From positions 1 through 11,114 of the forward strand of contig JBCDCB010000055.1 of the NCBI GenBank assembly GCA_039182735.1: 11,114 nt of DNA, given 5' to 3'. A program made the translations under genes and the position numbers. This DNA is from JBCDCB01 sp039182735. Its GTDB lineage: Bacteria > Planctomycetota > Phycisphaerae > Phycisphaerales > UBA1924. A model generated the notes under the pieces. That model had not been told where the DNA came from, made no database searches, and was given only the letters and a program-made list of their open reading frames with translations. Positions 1 through 6,864 of this stretch are shown piece by piece (position 1 is the stretch's first letter; each line of letters starts with the position of its first letter).

Positions 1-405
1 CTGCGAAGCAGCTTCATCCCACACGCGGCATTGCTCCGTCACGCTTTCGCGCATTGCGGAAGATTCGTTACTGCAGCCTCCCGTAGGAGTCCGGGCAGTG
101 TCTCAGTCCCGATGCGGCGGGTCGTGCTCTCACACCCGCTAGCCGTCTTCGGCTTGGTAGGCCTTTACCCCACCAACTACCTGATAGCACATGGGCCGCT
201 CCCAAGGCGCCGAAGCTTTCCTCCGTAGAGCTCATAAGGTATTACCGCCGGTTTCCCGACGCTATCCCTTACCTCGGGGTACGTTCCCATGCATTACTCG
301 CCCTTTCGCCGGTGTCCACCACCCGAAGGTGGCTTCTCCCTCGACTTGCATGTCTTAGCCATGCCGCCAGCGTTCAGACTGAGCCAGGATCAAACTCTTC
401 ACTTG
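1..405 (-). rRNA. rrs: 16S ribosomal RNA, 5' part (gene runs off the left edge)
   Basis: Small-subunit rRNA, read from right to left; only about the first 400 bases of the gene are inside the window. The universal 27F site (AGAGTTTGATCCTGGCTCAG) lies on the minus strand at 398-379. Counting back from E. coli position 8 puts the mature 5' end near 405. The conserved ACTCCTACGGGAGGC block is at 90-76, preceded by the usual GGACTGAGACACTG stretch. Group-specific features are GGCGGCATGGCTAAGACATG after the 27F region, and GGCTGCAG at about 79-72 in place of the common GGCAGCAG. I read these as Planctomycetota, class Phycisphaerae, from memory of such sequences. The exact 5' processing site is estimated, not seen. 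Confidence 0.97.
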
Positions 406-645
406 AAGTTCGATGCGTTCACGACAAAGTCGTGCGTGCGTCTAGTTTGTGCCTAGCTCCCGACCTCGTTCGAGGCCGGGGTCTCGAACAACGCTCTCAC
501 GCTGCTCGCCATCGGTCGGCTACGATCCGATGGGATTTTTATTGCTCAAAAGTTTCGTAATTGGGCTCGCGGCACGCCGCAAACTAGTTGCAACGCACCG
601 CTAGACCGCGAAACCCATGAACGCGAACAGGCTGTGAACCCTGCC
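406..645 (-). other. 16S rRNA leader region with hairpins, no gene seen
   Basis: No credible protein gene lies between the rRNA promoter region and 16S. In the transcript sense three structures stand out. CCATCGG/CCGATGG with an 11-base loop lies at 533-509. At 489-460, two overlapping stems share one segment: GTTCGAG/CTCGAAC, and an eight-pair stem with loop GAAC containing one G-U pair. A short CACGAC/GTCGTG hairpin lies at 434-420, ending about 15 bases before the 16S 5' end. These probably belong to leader folding and 16S processing. A full processing stem would need the sequence beyond the 16S 3' end, which is outside the window. Confidence 0.6.
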
Positions 646-650
646 CGCAG

Positions 651-678
651 CATGTATCCGACAACGACAGCCTGCCAA
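651..678 (-). promoter_or_regulatory. Possible second rRNA promoter
   Basis: On the minus strand TTGGCA (678-673, five of six bases of the -35 consensus) is followed after 16 bases by TACATG (656-651, a weak three of six). Start would be near 645, leaving a leader of about 240 bases. It lies downstream of the boxA, so transcripts from here would lack that signal. It is weak and may be chance. Confidence 0.22.
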
Positions 679-737
679 GGCGTTCGGGGCGAGCCCCTAG
701 TCGATGCCGCACGATCTCGCGGTCCCAGACTGCTCAC

Positions 738-750
738 TTGTCAAAGATCG
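738..750 (-). promoter_or_regulatory. boxA antitermination signal of the rRNA leader
   Basis: The minus-strand sequence CGATCTTTGACAA closely follows the bacterial rRNA boxA consensus (TGCTCTTTAACAA or TGCTCTTTGACAA), with mismatches only near its 5' end. In rRNA leaders boxA RNA binds NusB-NusE (S10) and helps polymerase escape Rho termination. The embedded TTGACA could instead be read as a -35 box, but no -10 sequence lies at the right distance (CGCGAG at 17 bases), which favours the boxA reading. Confidence 0.6.
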
Positions 751-752
751 TT

Positions 753-768
753 CGCATCAGCCGATGCG
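753..768 (-). promoter_or_regulatory. boxB-like hairpin of the rRNA leader
   Basis: Minus-strand transcript CGCATC-GGCT-GATGCG forms a perfect six-pair stem with a four-base loop. It stands two bases before the boxA match at 750-738, the boxB-then-boxA order of rRNA antitermination leaders. Lacking a following T run, it is a poor intrinsic terminator for the upstream comF operon, which is the main alternative reading. Confidence 0.5.
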
Positions 769-809
769 ACACCCGTCCGTCGGCCCCAGGCCAGCGGCGG
801 GGGAAGGCA

Positions 810-837
810 AGCATAGCCATCACCCCGACCCCGTCAA
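810..837 (-). promoter_or_regulatory. Candidate rRNA promoter (sigma70 type)
   Basis: On the minus strand a -35 box TTGACG (837-832, five of six consensus bases) is followed after 16 bases by TATGCT (815-810, four of six). Transcription would start near 803 and give a leader of about 400 bases before 16S. The position is supported by what follows in the transcript: a boxB-like hairpin and a boxA match, which belong just downstream of rRNA promoters. The promoter lies only about 35 bases beyond the comF stop codon. Confidence 0.5.
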
Positions 838-872
838 CCCCTTCACCGAAATTCTCGTCACTCCGCCCAAAT

Positions 873-1655
873 TCACCCACCCACCACCATCTCGTCCACG
901 CCCTGTCCACCCTGCCCGACCTCGATCGCTCTGCGTCGCGATGGTTCCGCGGTGACCGCAACCACCCCGATCCACACCTCAAGGTCCTGCCCGAACCGCG
1001 CACGCAGCGCCCGAACGCCCTCTCGCAGTGTTTCGCCGCTCGTCGCCACATCGTCGATCAGGACGACTCGCTGGGCCTCCCCGATTCGTCCGCGTGCGCG
1101 CATCGCTCCCTTGATGTTCCGCTTGCGCGCTTCCAGCGATCGCCCTCGCTGCGTCTCGCGGGACGACTTGCGCAGCACGCACTCAGTCGGCACCCCCGTG
1201 ACGGCGCTCGCCGAACGCGCGAGCACGCGCGCGTGCTCGATCCCCCGTGACACGCGCCGGCGCCAGTGCATCGGCACCGGAACCAAGACACAACCGCCAT
1301 CCAAACCATCGGTCGCGCCGGCGTGTTGCAGCGACTCGCCCAGCATTCGCCCGAGCGCACGCCCCATCGCCCGGTCCCTGCCAAACTTGATCGAGCGCAC
1401 CCACTCATCGAGCGGCTCGTCGAACGCGCCGAGCCGGACGAACCGTGCCCACGGCACGCGCCGGTCCCTGCACGATGCGCAGCCGAACTCATCGCCTTCG
1501 TACGCGCCGAGCGTCGCCCCGCACCGATCGCAGTACGAGTCGGCCTCGTCGGGCTCCCAGCCCGATCGCGCCAACCGCTCGCGTGCAGGCAGCGTCGTGG
1601 GCGACAGCCATGTCTCTTCCCACGCGCGCAGCACTCGGGCGATCGAAGCGGCCAT
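873..1655 (-). CDS. comF: ComF family phosphoribosyltransferase-like protein
   Basis: Cytoplasmic protein of 260 residues with the ComF layout: an N-terminal zinc-ribbon type four-cysteine cluster (C42, C45, C59, C62), then a type I phosphoribosyltransferase fold. The PRPP-binding loop is clear at about 197-209 (VVLIDDVATSGET), as is the ComF-specific RETQRGRSLEARKRN segment around 166-180. ComF proteins are needed for DNA uptake in naturally competent bacteria. They are also common in species without known competence, where their role is unclear, so a competence function here is only a possibility. The ATG lies 9 bases after the mcsB stop, making it the last gene of the kdsA-mcsA-mcsB-comF run. 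No strong ribosome binding site is seen before it, which suggests coupling to mcsB. No terminator is visible before the rRNA promoter 35 bases downstream. Confidence 0.9.
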   Translation of the reverse strand: MAASIARVLRAWEETWLSPTTLPARERLARSGWEPDEADSYCDRCGATLGAYEGDEFGCASCRDRRVPWARFVRLGAFDEPLDEWVRSIKFGRDRAMGRALGRMLGESLQHAGATDGLDGGCVLVPVPMHWRRRVSRGIEHARVLARSASAVTGVPTECVLRKSSRETQRGRSLEARKRNIKGAMRARGRIGEAQRVVLIDDVATSGETLREGVRALRARFGQDLEVWIGVVAVTAEPSRRRAIEVGQGGQGVDEMVVGG

Positions 1656-1664
1656 GCTTCGTGC

Positions 1665-2729
1665 TCAATCCCGCGCTGCGAGCGCCGCGCGCACAAGCCG
1701 AGCACGCTCGACCCGGCGTTCGGCCTGCGAGAGTTCACGCCCGCACACACGCTGCAGGTGCGCCGGTTGAGAAAGCAGCACCAGCCGCTGCAGCACCTCT
1801 TGCGAGACCTCTGCATCGAGCCCGCACGACACACCCAGCCGCAAGTAGCTGAGCTGCTCGAGACACTCTTCGGCCTTCAACAGACGCGCGTAGCGCAGCA
1901 ACCCGAGCGATCGATGGAAGCGGTCTTCGAACGTGCGCGTGCGTTTGGTCGCGAGCTCGCGCCGGGCCGAGCGTTCGTACTCGATGACCTTGCTGATGAC
2001 CCGCGTCTCGAACTCGTGGAGCAGGTCCTCTTCGCTCCGACCCAGCGTCGTCTGATTCGAGATCTGGAAGAAGTCGCCGATCGATTCGGATCCCTCGCCG
2101 TAGAACCCGCGCACGGCGAGCGACATCGCCTTTGCCGCACGCCGGACCTTGTCGATTTCCCCCGTGAGTTTCAGGCCCGGCAGGTGCAGCATCACGCTCA
2201 CGCGGATACCCGTTCCCACGTTCGTCGGGCACGCCGTGAGGTAGCCGAATCGATCGCTCATGGCGAAGTCGAGCCGCTCTTCCAAGCGGTCATCGATGCG
2301 GTCGATCTGCTCGTACGCATCGCGCAACGCGAGCCCGCTTCGCAGCACCTGGATCCGCAGGTGATCCTCCTCGTTGACCATGATCGAGAGGCGTTCGCGC
2401 GGCAGCCCGATCGCCACGCCCCTCGGCTCGCTCCCCTTCGCGTGCTGCTTGGAAATGAGATGGCGCTCGACCAGCACCTGCCGCTCCACGCGGCTCAGCG
2501 CGTTGAGATCCTGCCACTGCACCTCGGGCGCCAGCCCGCTCGCTTCGATGTGACGGTGCGAAAGATCGAGCAGTTGCAGCTTCTCTTCACGGGACGCGCG
2601 CGTGAGGAACGGGAATCCGGCGATGTTCCGCGCGAGCCGGACCCGCGACGAGACCACCACGTCCGACGATGGTCCTTCGCCGCTCAGCCACTCGACACGC
2701 GCGAATCCAGCAGCCTCATCCGCATCCAT
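1665..2729 (-). CDS. mcsB: Protein-arginine kinase McsB
   Basis: 354 residues, the usual McsB length, of the ATP:guanido phosphotransferase family. McsB phosphorylates arginines on proteins and, in Bacillus, marks them for ClpC-ClpP degradation. Visible motifs are SSRVRLARN (27-35), the NEEDHLRIQ active-site loop (119-127, catalytic Glu at 121) and CPTNVGTGIRVSVMLHLPGL (167-186), with the essential cysteine at residue 167 as in Bacillus McsB. The C-terminal phosphoarginine-receptor motif, usually RDxxRA, reads RRVERA at 338-343, so the Asp is replaced by Arg. The start is firm: TAAGGA, overlapping the mcsA stop, sits 6 bases before the ATG. It follows mcsA, its known activator partner, by 9 bases. 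Neither ctsR nor clpC is adjacent, unlike in Firmicutes. Confidence 0.95.
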   Translation of the reverse strand: MDADEAAGFARVEWLSGEGPSSDVVVSSRVRLARNIAGFPFLTRASREEKLQLLDLSHRHIEASGLAPEVQWQDLNALSRVERQVLVERHLISKQHAKGSEPRGVAIGLPRERLSIMVNEEDHLRIQVLRSGLALRDAYEQIDRIDDRLEERLDFAMSDRFGYLTACPTNVGTGIRVSVMLHLPGLKLTGEIDKVRRAAKAMSLAVRGFYGEGSESIGDFFQISNQTTLGRSEEDLLHEFETRVISKVIEYERSARRELATKRTRTFEDRFHRSLGLLRYARLLKAEECLEQLSYLRLGVSCGLDAEVSQEVLQRLVLLSQPAHLQRVCGRELSQAERRVERARLVRAALAARD

Positions 2730-2738
2730 CGCGAGTCC

Positions 2739-3239
2739 TTACGAGTTCTTCTCAAGTGAAGACAACCGGTCCCGGATCGATGCGGCGCGCTCGTAATCCT
2801 CGCTCATCACCGCGCCCTGTAACTCTTTGCGCAGCGATTCGATCTTCTTGAGTCTCGACTCGAGCCCGGCCGCGCGTTTCGGAACCTTGCCGACGTGGCA
2901 CGTCGCGCCCTCGTGTGCGCGCTCGATCAAAGATCCCAGCTCATCCTCGAACGCGCTGTAGCAGGACGGGCAGCCCAGCACGCCGTGCTGCCGGAAGTCC
3001 GCGAACGACATCCCGCATCCCGGGCATCCGCTGGGCGCTTGCGGCTTGGACTTCGAGAGCATCGGGTCGAGCACCGCGCCCAGTGCCTGCATCGCCGACG
3101 TGTGCGACCCGCTGCCGAGCAGACCCAGCTCCGCCGCGTGCTTCTCGCAGAGGTGACGCTCCTGACGCTTGCCGTTCTTCACAACGACTTCGTGCACGGT
3201 TGCCGGCTCGCCGCAGATTTCGCAGGGCTGATGCGTCAT
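2739..3239 (-). CDS. mcsA: McsA-like zinc-binding, UVR-domain activator of McsB
   Basis: 166 residues from the ATG at 3239; a GTG at 3245, two codons earlier, is also in frame. Two cysteine-rich zinc-binding regions are visible: CEICGEP with HLCEKHA near the N-terminus, and CPGCGMSF with GCPSCYSAF in the middle. A C-terminal UVR domain follows (roughly the last 40 residues, RLKKIESLRKELQ then MSEDYERAASIRDRL), likely helical. This is the McsA architecture: a metal-binding protein that activates McsB and, in Bacillus, takes part in heat and metal stress control with CtsR. The ATG is 11 bases after the kdsA stop. A weak GAG lies 9 bases before it but only 3 before the GTG, so I prefer the ATG. 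The McsA identity rests on architecture plus the neighbouring mcsB. Confidence 0.9.
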   Translation of the reverse strand: MTHQPCEICGEPATVHEVVVKNGKRQERHLCEKHAAELGLLGSGSHTSAMQALGAVLDPMLSKSKPQAPSGCPGCGMSFADFRQHGVLGCPSCYSAFEDELGSLIERAHEGATCHVGKVPKRAAGLESRLKKIESLRKELQGAVMSEDYERAASIRDRLSSLEKNS

Positions 3240-3250
3240 GTGCACCGACT

Positions 3251-4132
3251 CTAGCGCGTGCCGTTCCGCCCGGACAACACGCTCCCGCTATCGCTCAGCA
3301 CGCGACGGATCGCCGCCAACTCTGACAGCAGCGCCGGCACGTCCTCCAATCGAAGCATCGTCTCGCGATCGGACGCCGCGCTGTCCGGATCGGGGTGACA
3401 TTCGAGGAAGACCGCGTCCACCCCCGCCGCGACCGCCGCGCGAGCGAGCATCGGCACCCGATCGCGCCGCCCGCCCGTCGTCGCGCTCGCGCCGGGCAGC
3501 TGCACCGAGTGCGTGGCATCGAAGACCACCGGCGCATGCCCGGCTTCCAGAAGGTCGCCCACGCCGATGAAGTCATTCACCAAACGGTGATAGCCAAAGA
3601 ACGTCCCGCGTTCCGTCACCAGCACGTCTCGCGCCCCAGTGCTCCGCACCTTCTCGACGGGGCCCACCATCTCGCTCGGCGAAAGGAACTGCCCCTTCTT
3701 GATGTTCACGCAGCGACCGTGCGCACGCGCCGCTTCCCCGCACGCCAGCAGCAGGTCCGTCTGCCGGCACAGGAACGCCGGGACTTGCAGCACATCGATC
3801 ACTTCGGCGACCGGACCCGCCTGCTCCGGCGCATGCACATCCGTGGTCACCGGAACACCGAGCGATGCACGGATCGCCGCGAGGTCCTCGAGCCCGCGCT
3901 CCATGCCCGGCCCGCGCGAAGAACCAAGACTCGTCCGGTTCGCCTTGTCGTAGCTCGCCTTGAAGACGTACGGCAGTCCGAGCCCGTCGCACGCATCGCG
4001 CACGACCTCACCGATCTGCAGGCCCAGCTCTCGCGATTCGAGCGCGCACGGCCCGGCGATGATCGCGAGCGGGCGATCCGTCCCGATCTCGAACGAGTTA
4101 TTCGGACCTCGCACCTCGCAAACCGCACCCAT
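3251..4132 (-). CDS. kdsA: KDO-8-phosphate synthase, metal-dependent type
   Basis: 293 residues. The enzyme condenses arabinose-5-phosphate with phosphoenolpyruvate to KDO-8-phosphate, a precursor of the lipopolysaccharide inner core, in the cytoplasm. Family motifs run the whole length: IAGPCALES (25-33), KASYDKANRTS (58-68), TDVHAPEQA (97-105), NIKKGQFLSP (143-152), TERGTFFGY (173-181), FDATHSVQLPG (204-214) and LECHPDPDSAASD (243-255). The metal ligands of the metal-dependent class are all present by alignment (C29, H208, E244, D255); metal-independent enzymes such as E. coli KdsA have Asn in place of the cysteine. The start is decided by AAGGAG 7 bases upstream of ATG 4132. The reading frame stays open far upstream, but only as antisense to the DUF1444 gene. 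First gene of the leftward mcsA-mcsB-comF run. KDO implies a Gram-negative type envelope. Confidence 0.96.
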   Translation of the reverse strand: MGAVCEVRGPNNSFEIGTDRPLAIIAGPCALESRELGLQIGEVVRDACDGLGLPYVFKASYDKANRTSLGSSRGPGMERGLEDLAAIRASLGVPVTTDVHAPEQAGPVAEVIDVLQVPAFLCRQTDLLLACGEAARAHGRCVNIKKGQFLSPSEMVGPVEKVRSTGARDVLVTERGTFFGYHRLVNDFIGVGDLLEAGHAPVVFDATHSVQLPGASATTGGRRDRVPMLARAAVAAGVDAVFLECHPDPDSAASDRETMLRLEDVPALLSELAAIRRVLSDSGSVLSGRNGTR

Positions 4133-4179
4133 ACCCGGACTCCTTCCGCACGCCGGGCCCGATCTCGGACCCCTTTTGC

Positions 4180-4208
4180 TTGCCAAAGCGTATCTGCTGG
4201 TCGATACC
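4180..4208 (+). promoter_or_regulatory. Possible promoter of the DUF1444-trpG genes
   Basis: In the 120-base divergent spacer between kdsA and the DUF1444 gene, TTGCCA (4180-4185, five of six -35 bases) is followed after 17 bases by GATACC (4203-4208, three of six -10 bases). The start would be near 4215, about 40 bases before the gene. The -10 box is weak. No convincing promoter for kdsA was found on the other strand of this spacer. Confidence 0.3.
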
Positions 4209-4252
4209 CAGACTCCGACGCGGGCTCGCGTCGCAGATCCGGAGACACGCGC

Positions 4253-5044
4253 GTGGCGTCCATGCCCCACGAACCCGAGGCGTTCGGCGAACAGGTGCTC
4301 AACCTGCTGCGCCGGCTGCACCCGGACATGAACGCCGCCCTCACCGGGCCGCGCGAACTCGTCGTGGACGGACGGCGCCTCGATCTCGAGAACCTCTCGC
4401 GCCTCGTGAACGCGGATCCTGATCGCGGCGTCGAGATCGTCGAGCACTATCTCGAGCAGCTTCTGGATTCGGACGCGTTCGCCGCCGCCGCGATGCCTTG
4501 GGACATGGCCCGCCATCGGATCATGCCGCGGATCCAGCCCGAGTCGATCTTCGATCACCTCTCGCGCGAGCACGTCGCCCACGTGCCCTATGTCAACAGC
4601 ACCGTCGTCGTGTTCGTGATCGACCTGCCCAACATGACCGTCAGCGTCACCACCGAGCAGCTCATCCGCTGGGAACGCGATGCCGACGACCTCGAGTCCC
4701 TCGCCCGCGCGAACCTCGACCGCTACACCAACGAGCTCGAGTTCCGCCGGGTCGAATCGAGTGATGGCGGTGTCGCGTTCGTGATTTCCTCGCAAGACGG
4801 CTACGACGCCTCACGCCTCCTCCTCGGCAGGCTGCACGAGACCTTCGCGCCCGAACTCGGGGGCGACTTTCTCGCCGCCGCCCCGTCTCGCGACATGCTC
4901 CTCGCCGTCTCCCCGGACCCCGCGCCCTTCGTCGAGCGACTGAAAGACCGGGTCGAACAAGACTACGCACGCCTGCCCTACCCGATCACCCACGAGATGT
5001 TCCTCGTGACGCGCGACGGCGTCGCCGGCACCCGCGCCGCCTGA
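4253..5044 (+). CDS. DUF1444 family protein (YtpQ-like)
   Basis: 263 residues if the GTG at 4253 is used, 260 from the ATG at 4262. GGAGA at 4241-4245 is 7 bases before the GTG but 16 before the ATG, which favours the GTG. In ATG numbering, features matching DUF1444 (Bacillus YtpQ) are: MARHRIMPRIQP (82-93); VVFVIDLPNMTVSVTTEQLIRW (116-137, the segment typically followed by an ALxNL-like helix, here SLARANL); and FLAAAPSRDMLLAV (203-216, the PxRD-like region). The family has no established function. The protein has no signal peptide or membrane segment and is probably cytoplasmic. It is followed after 23 bases by the trpG/pabA gene, so the two may be cotranscribed, though no functional link is known to me. 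Confidence 0.8.
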   Translation: MASMPHEPEAFGEQVLNLLRRLHPDMNAALTGPRELVVDGRRLDLENLSRLVNADPDRGVEIVEHYLEQLLDSDAFAAAAMPWDMARHRIMPRIQPESIFDHLSREHVAHVPYVNSTVVVFVIDLPNMTVSVTTEQLIRWERDADDLESLARANLDRYTNELEFRRVESSDGGVAFVISSQDGYDASRLLLGRLHETFAPELGGDFLAAAPSRDMLLAVSPDPAPFVERLKDRVEQDYARLPYPITHEMFLVTRDGVAGTRAA

Positions 5045-5067
5045 CCCGCGACCTACACTCGCCGGTC

Positions 5068-5736
5068 ATGTCGCGACGCGTGCTCATCATCGATAACTAC
5101 GACTCGTTCACGTACAACCTCGTGCAGAGGCTGTGGGAACTCGACGCGAGTCTCGACGTGCGCGTCGTGCGCAACGACGAGATCACGCCAGACCAAGCCG
5201 CCGCGATCGAACCCACCCACTGCATCATCTCGCCCGGGCCGTGCACCCCGACCGAGTCCGGCGTCAGCAACGACATCATCAACCGCCTCGCCGGCAACAC
5301 CCCGATCCTCGGCGTCTGCCTCGGGCACCAGTGCATCGGCTTCACGCACGGGATGACCGTCCAGCGGCACACCCGCATCATGCACGGCAAGACCAGCCTC
5401 GTACACCACGACGGGCGCGGCATCTTTGATGGGCTCTCCAACCCCTTCATCGCGACGCGTTACCACTCGCTCGTGGTCACCGCCGATGCCGACCCGCCAG
5501 CGGGCTGGGAGATTTCCGCGTGGTCCTTCGAGACCGACGACACCGACCACAAACACCGCGTGATCATGGGCCTCCGCTCGACCGCGAGCGACCCGCCCAT
5601 CGACGGCGTGCAGTTCCACCCCGAGTCATTCCTCACCCTCGAAGGGCCGATGATCCTTGCAAACTTCCTCGGCATGCCGCGCCCGACGCTCACGCACGAC
5701 CCCGCGCTCGTGGCCGCGGCGGCACCCGAGGTATGA
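5068..5736 (+). CDS. trpG: Anthranilate/aminodeoxychorismate synthase glutamine amidotransferase subunit
   Basis: 222-residue class I glutamine amidotransferase of the TrpG/PabA type. It releases ammonia from glutamine for a chorismate-using partner (TrpE for tryptophan, PabB for folate). The N-terminal LIIDNYDSFTYNLVQ (6-20) is diagnostic. SPGPCTP follows at 55-61, the nucleophile Cys84 lies in GVCLGHQ, and the catalytic pair His184/Glu186 lies in VQFHPES. The protein is longer than the usual 190 or so residues, through an acidic insertion around 155-163 and a C-terminal Ala-rich tail after about residue 203. Neither trpE nor pabB is in the window, so TrpG cannot be separated from PabA, and many bacteria use one subunit for both. 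No clear ribosome binding site precedes the ATG, which is 23 bases after the upstream gene. Confidence 0.93.
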   Translation: MSRRVLIIDNYDSFTYNLVQRLWELDASLDVRVVRNDEITPDQAAAIEPTHCIISPGPCTPTESGVSNDIINRLAGNTPILGVCLGHQCIGFTHGMTVQRHTRIMHGKTSLVHHDGRGIFDGLSNPFIATRYHSLVVTADADPPAGWEISAWSFETDDTDHKHRVIMGLRSTASDPPIDGVQFHPESFLTLEGPMILANFLGMPRPTLTHDPALVAAAAPEV

Positions 5737-5737
5737 T
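5709..5737 (+). promoter_or_regulatory. Possible promoter overlapping the end of trpG
   Basis: TATGAT at 5732-5737 (five of six -10 bases) spans the trpG stop codon and would start a transcript about 30 bases before the 146-residue gene. The region 17 bases upstream (5709-5714) is a poor -35 match. It could give this gene its own transcript, but may be chance. Confidence 0.25.
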
Positions 5738-5775
5738 CGCCCCGCACCGATCGTGACCGCGCCAGAGGAGCACCG

Positions 5776-6212
5776 ATGACGACGACTTCGCATCTTTCCG
5801 CAGCCTTCCAGCCCGCGGTGCCCAATCCCAGGCATGCGCGATGCGTGCTCAAGCAGCGCGACGGGGAGCAGGTCATCCTCACCGTCGCCGGCACCAGCTA
5901 CGAACTCCACCTCTCCACCTACAAGCCGCTCGAAACGCCCATCGGCAAACGCGTCGTCGGCGTTATCCGTGCGCAGGCCAAACGCATCGATGTCGTCAAC
6001 ACCGGCGGTCGCTACATCGAGCCCGTCTACGGCAGGCCCAGGCGCGTCCAGGGCGTCGTCGTCGATGTGGACGCGAGCGAGCAGTCGGTCACCGTCAACG
6101 CCGGCGTGCCGATCATCTGCAAGACCGACGGGCGCCAACGCGCCGAACACTTCGAGGTCGGGCAATTCGTCTCATTCGACGTCGAACGCGGCGCCACGTT
6201 CACACCCGTCGC

Positions 6213-6216
<4 letters not shown>
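5776..6216 (+). CDS. Uncharacterised 146-residue protein, probably beta-rich
   Basis: I do not recognise this protein. The start is firm: GAGGAG at 5765-5770 is 5 bases before the ATG, the strongest rightward ribosome binding site here. It has no signal peptide or membrane segment. After a poorly ordered N-terminus (1-20), it shows two successive stretches of short alternating hydrophobic strands. These are roughly 22-75 (ARCVLKQRDGEQVILTV, VGVIRAQAKRIDVV) and 90-146 (VQGVVVDVDASEQSVTVNAG, then VGQFVSFDV), joined by a basic GGRYIEPVYGRPRR linker at about 77-90. This would suit two small beta barrels (OB-like), which is an inference from pattern alone. The codon pattern matches its neighbours, so it is a real native gene. 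Its stop codon overlaps the stop of trpF on the other strand. Confidence 0.8.
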
Positions 6217-6854
<638 letters not shown>

Positions 6855-6864
6855 CGCGTCCCCT

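Noticed and set aside
739..744. Minus-strand TTGACA as a -35 box
   Set aside because: No -10-like sequence lies 16-19 bases downstream; the surrounding sequence fits boxA better.
753..768. Hairpin read as the intrinsic terminator of the comF operon
   Set aside because: No T run follows on the minus strand (AACGATCTTT), and it sits just before boxA and after the rRNA promoter.
31..816. Several 60-100 codon frames within and upstream of the 16S gene on both strands
   Set aside because: They overlap the rRNA or its leader, show no family motifs and have no credible start context.
1266..2759. A 497-codon rightward reading frame across the comF and mcsB region
   Set aside because: It is antisense to two firmly identified genes, its protein is low-complexity Arg/His/Ala-rich without family motifs, and it reflects the high GC third-position bias.
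3395..4252. Upstream in-frame extension of the DUF1444 gene
   Set aside because: It runs antisense through kdsA and has no family similarity; the GTG at 4253 has its own ribosome binding site.
4133..4795. Upstream in-frame extension of kdsA toward 4795
   Set aside because: It is antisense to the DUF1444 gene, lacks kdsA homology, and a strong AAGGAG sits directly before ATG 4132.
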